The notes: a model not told the origin generated them from the sequence alone. Counted from the stretch's first letter, positions 1-8,068 are shown. The stretch is DNA of 64,000 nucleotides from Proteocatella sphenisci DSM 23131 (GCF_000423525.1 NZ_AUID01000010.1:1-64000); one strand, 5' to 3'. Numbers and translations: made by a program.

Positions 1-2
1 AA

Positions 3-41
3 ATTATTCAGTGCTCTACATTTTTGTAGATGTTGAATAAT
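3..41. other. Imperfect hairpin at window start
   Basis: Two nested inverted arms are visible: ATTATTCA (3-10) with TGAATAAT (34-41), and TCTACA (15-20) with TGTAGA (25-30) around a T-rich loop. It could be the terminator of a gene left of the window or of the minus-strand HxlR gene that ends at 82, but there is no clean T-run directly after the stem on either side. The function is undetermined. Confidence 0.3.
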
Positions 42-81
42 CTAGGATTTTTAATTATTAAAGTTTAGGGGTCAAAAAACG

Positions 82-507
82 TCATTCTCCGACAGCCCCA
101 TTTTTTTTCATTATATCCTCAAGCTCAGATACGTAGATGTCGTTCATATGAACTAAAAAGGCATCCGGGTCTATTGGGATATTTTTTTTGTCCATCTGTT
201 TTATGCTCCATATATACAGGATGTCAAGCGCCGGGATGATTTCTTTTCCAAGGGGAGTGAGCACGTATTCTACCTTGAGTGGGATAGTGTTGTACTGTAT
301 GCGCTCAACCAGGCCGTCTTCTGCCAGCTCTCTCAGCTGATGGCTGAACACCTTTTCTGATATGGGAAGGGTCCTGAGCGTATGGTTGAATCTTATACTG
401 CCGTGTGTGTGTATGTGATGGAGTATGGTCATTTTCCACTTTCCGCCGATGCAGTGCGTTATATAGTGATATGGGTTGACCGGATTCTTGAAATCTTCCG
501 AATTCAT
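82..507 (-). CDS. HxlR-family winged-helix transcriptional regulator
   Basis: 141 aa, the normal size of the HxlR family of small winged-helix DNA-binding proteins. The family-typical GGKWKMTIL segment is at about residues 21-29 after a cysteine at position 20, followed by the recognition-helix and wing region ending in VEYVLTPLGKEI. An AGGAGG ribosome binding site lies 7-8 nt upstream of the ATG. The gene is divergent from the cupin/SDR/BKACE operon and separated from it by 369 bp, so it is the natural candidate regulator of that operon. HxlR proteins often sense electrophiles, aldehydes or related metabolites, but the ligand here cannot be read from sequence. Confidence 0.9.
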   Translation of the reverse strand: MNSEDFKNPVNPYHYITHCIGGKWKMTILHHIHTHGSIRFNHTLRTLPISEKVFSHQLRELAEDGLVERIQYNTIPLKVEYVLTPLGKEIIPALDILYIWSIKQMDKKNIPIDPDAFLVHMNDIYVSELEDIMKKNGAVGE

Positions 508-876
508 AATGAGCGCCTCCTGTTTCTTCTATTATAGTGCTTTTATTATACCATATTTTAGGCCCGGATTCAAATTGATTGTGCCTTCCGGAAACCGGTG
601 CCAAGGGTCTATATTTTTTCTGGATAAAAAATTTTTTAAATTTTTCACATTGTTAATTTGATAACTTTAGGGTGTTGCAGATGACCAAAACATCGTAAAT
701 ACTGCAATTACAGCGAAGTTACAAAAAGGTCAGTGCTTACCAATAGGTTACTGGCTTACAAAATTGTTCGTATTGCGGTATTTTTGGGTAGAGTTTATAC
801 TATTTTTAACAAAGAAAACGTTGTGCATAAATTTAAAAAATCTACATAGTATGATGTATTTTTGAAAGGAGAAAAG
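508..876. promoter_or_regulatory. Divergent intergenic region with promoters for hxlR-like gene and cupin operon
   Basis: No gene is seen in these 369 bp. Minus strand: TTGAAT (573-568), 17 bp spacer, TATAAT (550-545), a good sigma-A promoter 38 bp upstream of the HxlR gene. Plus strand: TTGCGG (773-778), 17 bp, TATACT (796-801), about 75 bp upstream of the cupin start. The remainder is AT-rich with T-tracts around 615-645. A short GC-rich patch at 588-606 (TTCCGGAAACCGG) can form a weak hairpin. No riboswitch signature was recognised. Confidence 0.6.
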
Positions 877-1224
877 ATGATTAAGAGAACTTTGGCAGAC
901 CTCAAGCCTTATGATGCTGCAAATCACTTCAAGATGACGGCAATGAGGATTCATGGAAAGGAAGAGACCGGAGCTGAGAATTTCTGGATGGGGATTTCAA
1001 CATTCCTTCCTGGAGGAGGAGCGGAGTATGCATATGAGGACAATCCTCTGGAGAAGGTATACTACATGCTTGAAGGTGAGATGACCGTGACTGACAAGGA
1101 AGGCACGAAATATGTGCTTCAGGCAGGAGATTCTATGTCATTCCCGCCAAATGAGGGAAGACACCTTATAAACGAGAGCAACAAGGCAGCGAGCATGCTG
1201 GTTATAATAAACTATCCAAAATAA
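877..1224 (+). CDS. Cupin-domain protein
   Basis: 115 aa from the ATG at 877, preceded by AAAGGAG at 865-871; an in-frame TTG at 862 lies inside that ribosome binding site and is unlikely. A single cupin barrel spans about residues 35-110, with the glycine-rich turn LEGEMTV and the second motif PPNEGRH. The usual two-histidine HxH of cupin motif 1 is replaced by an EYAYED stretch, so a classic three-histidine metal site is not present, although the motif-2 histidine remains. It is the first gene of the operon leading to the BKACE. Its role is unknown; it may bind or isomerise the pathway substrate or be a small sensor. The reaction cannot be assigned. Confidence 0.8.
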   Translation: MIKRTLADLKPYDAANHFKMTAMRIHGKEETGAENFWMGISTFLPGGGAEYAYEDNPLEKVYYMLEGEMTVTDKEGTKYVLQAGDSMSFPPNEGRHLINESNKAASMLVIINYPK

Positions 1225-1289
1225 TAAAATAAGTCAGGGGAAATTTGACCGGGGGGTAAATTTTCAGATATATGAACAGGAGAATTAAG

Positions 1290-2075
1290 ATGAGAATAGA
1301 AAAAGCTTTTGTAGAAAAAATGTTTGATATAAGCGGAAAAGTAGCGATAGTTACTGGAGCTGCAGGGGCGCTTGGAAGTGCTGTTGCCGGAGGATATGGA
1401 TTTGCTGGTGCAAAGGTAATGCTTACAGGTAGAGGTGAAGGAAAACTAAAAGCACTTTACGAAGAGATGACTGCTGCAGGTATAGAGTGTTCTTATTGCA
1501 CGGGAGATCCTTCTAATGAAGAAGATGTTAAAAAGGTAATTGCAGATACTGTTGAAAAGTTTGGAAGAGTAGATATACTTGTTACTGCGGCAGGATTTAA
1601 TGCACCAAAACCAATTCTTGAGCAGTCTGTTGAAGACTGGGAAAAGATCATGGATGCGAATGTAAAAGGAACTTGGTTATATGCAAAATACGTTGGAGCA
1701 CAGATGGTAGCGCAAGGTGAAGGCGGAAAAGTAATTCTTGTTTCTTCTGCAAGAAGTAAGGCTGGAATGAAAGGCTACACTGGATACTGTACTGCAAAAG
1801 CTGGAATAGATCTTATGGCTCAATCGCTTGCATGTGAGTGGGGGGAGCATGGAATCAATGTAAACACTATAAACCCTACTGTATTCAGAAGTGAGCTTAC
1901 TGAGTGGATGTTCAATGATGATACCGCAAAAACAAAATTCCTTACTCGTATTCCACTGGGAAGACTTGGAGAGCCGAGTGATTTTGCTGGAGCTTGTATA
2001 TTCCTTGCTTCTTCTGCAAGTAATTTTATAACAGGAGCAAATCTTGCGACTGACGGTGGATACTGGGCAAATTAA
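1290..2075 (+). CDS. SDR-family NAD(P)-dependent oxidoreductase
   Basis: 261 aa from the ATG at 1290 (AGGAG at 1278-1282); an ATG at 1272 precedes that ribosome binding site and is less likely. Classical short-chain dehydrogenase: cofactor motif TGAAGALGSA near the N-terminus, TAAG in place of NNAG, catalytic Ser in VSSARS and the YxxxK pair in YCTAK. It is closest in style to gluconate 5-dehydrogenase/KduD-like or 3-hydroxybutyrate-type SDRs. It is the second gene of the operon, ending 19 bp before the next start. It may oxidise a hydroxy substrate, or reduce the acetoacetate that BKACE enzymes release; that role is inferred from context. Confidence 0.9.
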   Translation: MRIEKAFVEKMFDISGKVAIVTGAAGALGSAVAGGYGFAGAKVMLTGRGEGKLKALYEEMTAAGIECSYCTGDPSNEEDVKKVIADTVEKFGRVDILVTAAGFNAPKPILEQSVEDWEKIMDANVKGTWLYAKYVGAQMVAQGEGGKVILVSSARSKAGMKGYTGYCTAKAGIDLMAQSLACEWGEHGINVNTINPTVFRSELTEWMFNDDTAKTKFLTRIPLGRLGEPSDFAGACIFLASSASNFITGANLATDGGYWAN

Positions 2076-2094
2076 TGCTTTTTCTGGAGGGAAT

Positions 2095-3015
2095 ATGATA
2101 ATAAAAAATGTAACGGTTGTTGGAGCAGGGATGATGGGAAATGCCCTTGCGATGGTATTTGCAATGTCTCCGGATCTAAGTGTTACGCTAAGAACCAGAA
2201 CTCTTAAAGATGACAGGTATGACCCTATAATAGCACATCTGGATATTATGCTAAGTCGTGATGTAATAGACGAAATGCAAAAAAAAGAGATTCTTTCTAG
2301 AATAACATTTGAAACGGATTTAAAAAAAGCTACAGAGAACGCAGACTTTATAATTGAATGTGCTCCTGAAGTAATGCAGACCAAGCAGGACCTGTTTGCT
2401 GAAATAGAAAATTACTGCAGAAAGGATGCTATCCTGGCAACTAACACGTCTGTTATGAGCCCTACAGAAATTGCAGCAAAATGCGTTAATAAGGAAAGAG
2501 TAGTAGGAGCTCACTTTTGGAATCCGGGACATCTGATTCCTCTTGTAGAGGTAATAAAGTCTGAGTACACTAGTGATGAAGTAATTGAGCTTACTATGGA
2601 TGTATTGAAAAAAGCGGGCAAAAAGCCAGTTCTTTGTAAAAAAGATGTTCCAGGTTTTATTGCAAACAGGATGCAGCACGCACTTTGGAGAGAGGCTATC
2701 TCTATAGTTGAAAATGGAATAGCTGATGCAGCTACTGTAGATGAGGCTGTAAAATACAGCTTTGGACTTAGGCTTCCACAGCTGGGACCTATGGAAAATG
2801 CAGATATGGTGGGTACTGATCTTACGTTCAACATTCATGACTATATACTAAGAGATTTAGAATCATCAAAGGAGCCTTCTCCTCTGCTTAGAGAACTTAG
2901 AGACTCTGGAAAACTTGGATTTAAAACAGGAAGTGGTTTTCAAAATTGGACAACTGAGGATATTAAAAAATCGAAAAATGATTTAACTGAGTATCTTATA
3001 GACATGCTATATTAG
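2095..3015 (+). CDS. 3-hydroxyacyl-CoA dehydrogenase family protein (carnitine/gulonate-dehydrogenase-like)
   Basis: 306 aa from the ATG at 2095, with GGAGG at 2086-2090; a longer frame beginning at 2044 would overlap the SDR gene and lacks a good site. N-terminal Rossmann domain with GAGMMG, NTS at the end of the cofactor domain, and the catalytic HFWNP segment, followed by the all-alpha C-terminal domain. Members acting on free acids (L-carnitine 3-dehydrogenase, L-gulonate 3-dehydrogenase) have this single-copy size and produce beta-keto acids. Because a BKACE is encoded downstream, oxidation of a beta-hydroxy acid to a beta-keto acid is the most economical reading. No fatty-acid oxidation genes are nearby. 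Confidence 0.88.
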   Translation: MIIKNVTVVGAGMMGNALAMVFAMSPDLSVTLRTRTLKDDRYDPIIAHLDIMLSRDVIDEMQKKEILSRITFETDLKKATENADFIIECAPEVMQTKQDLFAEIENYCRKDAILATNTSVMSPTEIAAKCVNKERVVGAHFWNPGHLIPLVEVIKSEYTSDEVIELTMDVLKKAGKKPVLCKKDVPGFIANRMQHALWREAISIVENGIADAATVDEAVKYSFGLRLPQLGPMENADMVGTDLTFNIHDYILRDLESSKEPSPLLRELRDSGKLGFKTGSGFQNWTTEDIKKSKNDLTEYLIDMLY

Positions 3016-3067
3016 ACAGTTAATATTTATATTAAATAATTTAAACATAAACCAGGAGGATATTAAA

Positions 3068-4003
3068 ATGGGAAAGACAGTATTTGTTGATTTAACACAT
3101 CCGTTCAGCGCTGACATACCAAGATGGCCATATTTTGTAAAGCCGGTTATCGATTCAATGCATTCACTTGCAAAAGGTGGAGTTCTTACTCAAAGAATAG
3201 ATTGCGTTCAGCATACAGGAACACATTGTGATGCTCCCCGTCATGTAATGGAATATGAATTTGACGGAAGACGTGCACGTTACACTCATGAGATGGAAGT
3301 AGATGCTTATACAGGCGATGCTGTTTGTCTGGAAATCAATATCGAAAAATGGGGACTTATACTTCCTGAACACCTGGATGATGCATGTAAACGTGCAAAC
3401 ATAAAGCCTGAAGAACTTGAGGGAATGGTTGTATGCCTTAATACAGGAATGCATCGCAAGTTTGATGACTCAAAAGATTACTATCATTATTCATGTGGTA
3501 CAGGAGTTGAAGCGGGAAAATGGTTTGTAAAAAATAAGGTAAAATGTGTAGCTATGGATATGCAAGCTCTTGATCATCCACTTCACACTGCAATGGGTAA
3601 TAATGGGGCAACTCGTCTTAACCTTCTTGGATCATCAGGAAGACCTATTACAGAAGAATATAAAGAAAAATTTGGAGAAGAAGCATACGCTGAATTCGAC
3701 AAAGATGAGTATATCAAAATGCACGGAAAAGAAGCATATGATGCAAAATTTGGAGATCTTGAAGAGATTGGATGCTGGGGAACATGGGAGCCATGTCACA
3801 AGCAGATGCTTGGTCACGGAATCGTTGGGGTAGAAAATCTTGGTGGAAATCTTGATAAAGTTTCTGGAAAAAGATTCAGATTCAACTGCTTCCCAATCAG
3901 ATGGTACATGGGAGACGGATCTATGGTAAGATGCGTTGCAGAAATAGATGAAGATGAGCTTAATGATGTGCCAGAAAGAACTTATAACTACGGCGGATTT
4001 TAG
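3068..4003 (+). CDS. Cyclase-family metal-dependent hydrolase (kynurenine formamidase/isatin hydrolase-like)
   Basis: 311 aa with an AGGAGG site upstream of the ATG. The defining HTGTHCDAPRH motif of the cyclase/KynB-type hydrolases (HxGTHxDxPxH, metal-binding) lies at about residues 49-59, and a second conserved histidine region, ALDHPLH, follows in the middle. The family usually hydrolyses amide or cyclic bonds with Mn or Zn. At 311 aa it is longer than KynB (about 210 aa), with an insertion at about residues 195-235 rich in Lys, Glu and Tyr. It may open or deacylate the substrate before or after the dehydrogenase steps; the substrate is unknown. Confidence 0.88.
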   Translation: MGKTVFVDLTHPFSADIPRWPYFVKPVIDSMHSLAKGGVLTQRIDCVQHTGTHCDAPRHVMEYEFDGRRARYTHEMEVDAYTGDAVCLEINIEKWGLILPEHLDDACKRANIKPEELEGMVVCLNTGMHRKFDDSKDYYHYSCGTGVEAGKWFVKNKVKCVAMDMQALDHPLHTAMGNNGATRLNLLGSSGRPITEEYKEKFGEEAYAEFDKDEYIKMHGKEAYDAKFGDLEEIGCWGTWEPCHKQMLGHGIVGVENLGGNLDKVSGKRFRFNCFPIRWYMGDGSMVRCVAEIDEDELNDVPERTYNYGGF

Positions 4004-4015
4004 TAAAATTATAAA

Positions 4016-4050
4016 GCATTTGCCTTGCGATTGTCTTGCAGGGCAAATGC
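4016..4050 (+). other. Intercistronic hairpin between cyclase and MFS genes
   Basis: A perfect 9-bp stem, GCATTTGCC (4016-4024) with GGCAAATGC (4042-4050), encloses a 17-nt loop. No T-run follows, so it is not a standard intrinsic terminator. It could stabilise the upstream mRNA end or mark an internal processing site in the operon. Confidence 0.55.
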
Positions 4051-4082
4051 TACAATATAAATAGGAAAAGGAGTTTAACTAT

Positions 4083-5393
4083 ATGTCAAATAAAGACAAT
4101 TCAAAATCTCTTGTTAAGTTTAGTAAATCAAGCTGGGGAGTTATAATTTATTGTGCAGCTATGTTCTGGTTTTATGTGGGAATGGTTAATGACGGAAGCA
4201 ACATTGTAGCACCCGCTTTTGCAGCAAAAGCAGGGATAGAGTACTCGACTGTACTTAGTATGGGAACAGTTGCGGGGCTTGTAGGATTTATATTTTTTAT
4301 TATATTTGGAAAAATTAACCAAAAAATCGGAGCTAGATATACCTCGGCAATTTGTATGGTAATTGCAGGAGTTTCATACATAGGAGTTGGACTTGCAGGC
4401 GGACTTGTAGGATATACAGTTTGCCTTTGCCTTGTTACAGGAGCTTCAATGTCTGGTGGATACATAGCCGGAGGAACGCTTGTAGCAAAATGGTTCCCAA
4501 AGAAAAAGGGAATCGTAATGGGATATACTACTATGGGACACAACCTGGCGTCAGCATTTTATGTACCGCTAATCAGTACTACTGTTGGAGCTTGGGGACT
4601 TGCTCAGGGAGTTATGATACCAGCTATTGGAGTAATGATACTTGGTGGAATAGGTGCGGTATTTATAAGAAATGATCCAAGGGATAAAAATCAGTATCCA
4701 GATGATTCTACTAAAAAGCAGTATGAGGAAGAGTATTTTACAGGTGATTCATCTGTTGATGGTGGATGGACTACATCCAAACTTTTAAGAACGAAAGAAC
4801 TATGGCTTGCAGCATCGACAACTGGGATATACCAGCTTGTTACGGTTGGAATAATGACTCAGCTTGTAGTTAGAAATATGAGTTTTGGTTTTACTCTTAA
4901 TCAGGCAGTAAGTATAATGACAATTCTTGCATGTATTGGCGTAATTGGTTCGTGGGGATTTGGAGTTATAGACCAAAAGTGGGGAACTAAAAAATCCATG
5001 CTTGTGTTTGGAGTTTGGTATACGGTTGCGCTTGCATGCAACGTAACAGAATTTATGCCGCTTGTATATGTTTCCATATTTATGATAGGAATGGCAATAG
5101 GAGGATCCGCAAACTTTACGACTTCTCTTCCTGCAGCTATATTTGGACGTCATGGATTTGAAAAAGTAAACAGCGTAATATTCCCTATACAAGGACTTAT
5201 AACAGCGATGAACTTTGCGCTCAGCGGAGCATCTATTGCACTCACAGGAAGCCTCAGAGGCGTATATATAGTAAACATAGTGCTTATACTAATTAACATC
5301 GCGCTTATTTCAAAGGTAGATGAACACAAATACAACAAAGACTTCCATACGGAAGAAATTAAATCAGGAGAGGTGCTTGAAAATGTCAATTAA
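4083..5393 (+). CDS. MFS transporter, oxalate/formate antiporter (OFA)-like
   Basis: 436 aa with about 12 hydrophobic segments and a central cytoplasmic loop at about residues 200-235 (charged, DPRDKNQYPDD region), the layout of the major facilitator superfamily. WFPKKKG after TM4 is typical of OFA-type monocarboxylate/dicarboxylate carriers. AAAAGGAG precedes the ATG. The stop overlaps the start of the BKACE gene by 11 bp, so the two are probably translationally coupled. It is likely the uptake system for the organic acid degraded by this operon. The substrate is not determinable from sequence. Confidence 0.88.
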   Translation: MSNKDNSKSLVKFSKSSWGVIIYCAAMFWFYVGMVNDGSNIVAPAFAAKAGIEYSTVLSMGTVAGLVGFIFFIIFGKINQKIGARYTSAICMVIAGVSYIGVGLAGGLVGYTVCLCLVTGASMSGGYIAGGTLVAKWFPKKKGIVMGYTTMGHNLASAFYVPLISTTVGAWGLAQGVMIPAIGVMILGGIGAVFIRNDPRDKNQYPDDSTKKQYEEEYFTGDSSVDGGWTTSKLLRTKELWLAASTTGIYQLVTVGIMTQLVVRNMSFGFTLNQAVSIMTILACIGVIGSWGFGVIDQKWGTKKSMLVFGVWYTVALACNVTEFMPLVYVSIFMIGMAIGGSANFTTSLPAAIFGRHGFEKVNSVIFPIQGLITAMNFALSGASIALTGSLRGVYIVNIVLILINIALISKVDEHKYNKDFHTEEIKSGEVLENVN

Positions 5394-6210
5394 AAAAACC
5401 ATAATCACGGTTGCGCCAACAGGAGCTTGGCCAAAAAAAGAAAACAATCCTAACATACCGATGACTCCAAAGGAAATCGCTGAGGATGTATACGCATGCT
5501 GGAAGGCAGGAGCGGCGATATGCCACCTTCACATGAGAGATGATGAAGGAAATGGAACGATGGATACTGCAAAATTCAGAGAGACGGTAAATCTTATCCG
5601 TGCCTACGAGGACTGCGACATAATAATCAACTGCACTACTTCAGGAGACCTCAATGCGACAGACGAGACAAGGCAGGCTCACCTTAAGGAGCTCAGACCA
5701 GAAATGGCATCATATGACTGCGGCTCAATGAACTGGATGCACAGTGGACTTTTCATAAATCATCCAAAATTCCTGGAAGAACTGGGAACTACTATGCAAG
5801 AATCAGGAGTAAAGCCTGAGATAGAGATATTTGATGCAGGCATGATATACAACTCGCTTTATTATCTTAAAAAAGGCTTCCTCAAGGCGCCATGTCACTA
5901 CCAGCTTGTGCTTGGAGCAGCAGGCGGATCGACAGCTACAATCGAGAACCTTGTTTACCTCAAGGGACTTATCCCTGAAGGCTCAACATGGGGAGCTCTT
6001 GGAATCGGAAACGGCCACGTGCCTATAATGCTCACAACTGTTGCAATGGGAGGACATTTGAGAGTAGGTATGGAGGACAATGTTTATTATGCAGCTGGTC
6101 AGCTTGCAGAGTCAAATACTCAGCTTGTAACAAGAGCGGCAGACATAGTAAGGATTGCAGGAAACAAGGTAGCAACACCTGCAGAGGCAAGAGAAATACT
6201 TGGACTTTAA
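5383..6210 (+). CDS. Beta-keto acid cleavage enzyme (BKACE, DUF849; KCE family)
   Basis: 275 aa from the ATG at 5383, with AGGAGAGG upstream and an 11-bp overlap with the MFS gene. BKACE enzymes condense a beta-keto acid with acetyl-CoA and release acetoacetate plus a new acyl-CoA; 3-keto-5-aminohexanoate cleavage enzyme (Kce) is the founding member. Zinc ligands are visible: His48 and His50 in CHLHMRD and Glu231 in the GGHLRVGMEDN segment, matching the family pattern. The size is standard. The lysine-fermentation partners (kamA, kdd, kal) are absent in the window, so a substrate other than 3-keto-5-aminohexanoate is likely. It is the last gene before a strong terminator. Confidence 0.92.
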   Translation: MSIKKTIITVAPTGAWPKKENNPNIPMTPKEIAEDVYACWKAGAAICHLHMRDDEGNGTMDTAKFRETVNLIRAYEDCDIIINCTTSGDLNATDETRQAHLKELRPEMASYDCGSMNWMHSGLFINHPKFLEELGTTMQESGVKPEIEIFDAGMIYNSLYYLKKGFLKAPCHYQLVLGAAGGSTATIENLVYLKGLIPEGSTWGALGIGNGHVPIMLTTVAMGGHLRVGMEDNVYYAAGQLAESNTQLVTRAADIVRIAGNKVATPAEAREILGL

Positions 6211-6255
6211 CTTGCAGCAACTTGCAAATTTATGAAATTCTTTAACTAATTTGAT

Positions 6256-6313
6256 AAAAATCACCCGAAAAGCCACATTCAGTTTAACTGATCTGGCTTT
6301 TCGGGTGATTTTT
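6256..6313. terminator. Bidirectional intrinsic terminator between BKACE and GntR genes
   Basis: A perfect 20-bp inverted repeat (6256-6275 with 6294-6313, core CACCCGAAAAGCCA) has A-runs on the left and T-runs on the right. It can therefore end both the plus-strand BKACE operon and the minus-strand gntR-like gene, which converge here. Confidence 0.93.
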
Positions 6314-6343
6314 TTGTCTTACTATCTATAATATACTTTATGT

Positions 6344-6988
6344 TTATACTACATCTAAATCAGCATAATCTATGCTCCAATGTTTTTCCTTTAAAAACTC
6401 TTCAAGTGCTTTTGCATCTTTTGACTCAAATAATTCTATTATTTTCGAGTGTTGGGAATTGGTTTCATGAAAAACATCACTTAATCTATCACTGTCTTTG
6501 TCAGAATATCCTCTTTTTATAAATCGCATCTTTAACTGCTCGAGCATAGTTATCAATTGTTTATTGCTGCATTTCCTCAAATAAACATTATGAAAATCTA
6601 TTTGCAATTTATAGTATTTGTCAAAATCCTGAGACTCAATTTCCTTACTCATCTGAACTTGAAGTGATTTCATTAACTTAATATCTTCTTTTGTCATATT
6701 ATCCAAAGATAATGTAGCTGCCATGGCATCTAGATGGCCTATAAGCTGATACAGATCTTTGGCTTCTTCGAGAATTAGAGGTTTTACTCTAAACCCTCTT
6801 CTAGGCTCTGCTTCTAACAAACCCTCTGCAGCAAGCTGTATCAGGGCTTCTCTTACGGGGGTTCTGCTGACGTTTAGTTTGTCTGACAGATGTTGTTCAT
6901 TTATCTTATCACCGGGTTTAAGGCTCCCGTCTTTTATGTTTTCCGAAATATAGTCATAAACATGATCTTTTAAACTCATATAATTCAT
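6344..6988 (-). CDS. GntR-family transcriptional regulator with FCD domain
   Basis: 214 aa. N-terminal winged helix at about residues 8-72, with the recognition segment NVSRTPVREAL, then an all-helical FCD ligand-binding domain. This is the FadR subfamily, whose members usually repress catabolic operons and respond to organic or amino acids. AAGGAGG lies 8 nt before the ATG. The gene is divergent from the dimethylargininase-like/RocB operon. Two TTGTATAC-centred palindromes in the shared intergenic region (7024-7039 and 7118-7139) fit the FadR-subfamily operator style, one near its own promoter and one just downstream of the divergent promoter. Autoregulation and repression of the divergent operon are inferred. 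Confidence 0.92.
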   Translation of the reverse strand: MNYMSLKDHVYDYISENIKDGSLKPGDKINEQHLSDKLNVSRTPVREALIQLAAEGLLEAEPRRGFRVKPLILEEAKDLYQLIGHLDAMAATLSLDNMTKEDIKLMKSLQVQMSKEIESQDFDKYYKLQIDFHNVYLRKCSNKQLITMLEQLKMRFIKRGYSDKDSDRLSDVFHETNSQHSKIIELFESKDAKALEEFLKEKHWSIDYADLDVV

Positions 6989-7023
6989 TATAAATACCTC
7001 CTTGTGAAATCAATGTCTCTAGT

Positions 7024-7039
7024 ATATTGTATACGAAAT
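7024..7039. promoter_or_regulatory. Candidate GntR operator, gntR-proximal site
   Basis: ATATTGTATACGAAAT shares the first 11 bases with the perfect palindrome at 7121-7136 and keeps the central GTATAC. It lies 35-50 bp upstream of the gntR start, where its own promoter is expected, which suggests autoregulation. Its centre is 97 bp from the other site. Confidence 0.6.
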
Positions 7040-7078
7040 ATAGAAATAAAAAAAGTATTATTTTTTTTAAAAAAAGCA

Positions 7079-7107
7079 TTGAATATTCAGAACATTCGTG
7101 ATAAGAT
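7079..7107 (+). promoter_or_regulatory. Sigma-A promoter of the dimethylargininase/RocB operon
   Basis: TTGAAT (7079-7084), 17-bp spacer, TAAGAT (7102-7107). The predicted start, near 7114, is just upstream of the 7118-7139 operator, so a bound repressor would block initiation or early elongation. Confidence 0.6.
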
Positions 7108-7117
7108 GGCTAAACAC

Positions 7118-7139
7118 TGTATATTGTATACAATATGCA
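7118..7139. promoter_or_regulatory. Candidate GntR operator, operon-proximal site
   Basis: A perfect 16-bp palindrome ATATTGTATACAATAT (7121-7136), extended by matching TG and CA pairs outside one mismatch. The core TTGTATACAA fits the TNGTNNNACNA style of FadR-subfamily GntR regulators. It sits immediately after the predicted transcription start of the operon. Confidence 0.7.
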
Positions 7140-7192
7140 CGATGTTAAAGCTTGTTTAACTTAACTTGATAGAATCACAAGGAGGTAATGAA

Positions 7193-8068
7193 ATGCAATA
7201 TGGTTGTCAGTCTATGGTAGGAAAAATAAAGAGTATTATTATTAAACATCCTGAGAATGCATTTATAAGTCAAAAAAATCTGGATGAAAAATGGAAAGCA
7301 TATAATTATGTATCTTGTCCTGATTATGAAAAGAGTCTGGAGGAATACAAAACATTTGAAGAGATAATCAAGGCGAATGTAGAAAATGTAAATTATCTGC
7401 CAAAAGATGACAATACAGGACTTGATTCTATATATACACATGATACATGTAAAATTACATCTAAAGGTGCAATAATGTTCACTGTTGGAAAGGAACTTAG
7501 ACGAGGAGAATCTGGAGCTACAAAAAACTTTCTTAAAAGCTTAGGAGTTCCAATACTGGGTGAGATAACTGGCGAGGGAACTATGGAAGGCGGAGACGTT
7601 GTCTGGTTGGATGAAAAGACTATTGCTGTGGGCAGAGGATATAGAACTAATTACGAAGGCATCAGACAGTTGAGAGAAATGACTAAAGATATAGTTGATG
7701 AATTTATAGTAGTTGAGCTTCCTCATGGAGATGGACCTGATGAGTGTCTTCATTTAATGTCTGTTATAAGTATGGTGGACAAGGATCTGGCTGTTGTATA
7801 TTCTAAATTCATGCCGGTATCATTCAGGGACAAACTGATTGAAAGAGGAATAGAATTAATAGAAGTTTATGATGAGGAATATGCAAATCTTGGATCTAAT
7901 GTACTGGCTCTTGCACCAAGACTATGCGTTATGCCAGCTGGAAATCCAAAGACTAAAGAAAAACTTGAAAAAGCAGGAGCAAGGGTATTTGAGTATGGAG
8001 GCAATGATATTTCCTTTAAAGGAACAGGCGGACCTACTTGCCTTACTTTACCAGTAACAAGATTATAA
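7193..8068 (+). CDS. Dimethylargininase/arginine-deiminase superfamily hydrolase
   Basis: 291 aa from the ATG at 7193 behind AAGGAGG (7179-7185); an upstream in-frame TTG at 7166 is discounted. Guanidine-modifying (amidinotransferase) fold: MEGGDVVWLDE acidic motif, catalytic His178 in LPHGDGPDECLH and nucleophilic Cys283 in GGPTCLTLP near the C-terminus. The family converts arginine or N-methylated arginine to citrulline, releasing ammonia or amine, or acts on related guanidino or amidino compounds. It is longer than and clearly different from the second superfamily member encoded directly downstream, so the two probably act on different substrates or successive steps. Exact activity is not assignable. 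Confidence 0.85.
   Translation: MQYGCQSMVGKIKSIIIKHPENAFISQKNLDEKWKAYNYVSCPDYEKSLEEYKTFEEIIKANVENVNYLPKDDNTGLDSIYTHDTCKITSKGAIMFTVGKELRRGESGATKNFLKSLGVPILGEITGEGTMEGGDVVWLDEKTIAVGRGYRTNYEGIRQLREMTKDIVDEFIVVELPHGDGPDECLHLMSVISMVDKDLAVVYSKFMPVSFRDKLIERGIELIEVYDEEYANLGSNVLALAPRLCVMPAGNPKTKEKLEKAGARVFEYGGNDISFKGTGGPTCLTLPVTRL

Noticed and set aside
588-620. GC-rich patch TTCCGGAAACCGG resembling part of a cobalamin riboswitch
   Set aside because: Only a short fragment resembles the consensus, the required paired elements are absent, and it lies upstream of the minus-strand promoter.
862-876. TTG at 862 as start of the cupin gene
   Set aside because: It would be inside the AAAGGAG ribosome binding site that serves the ATG at 877.
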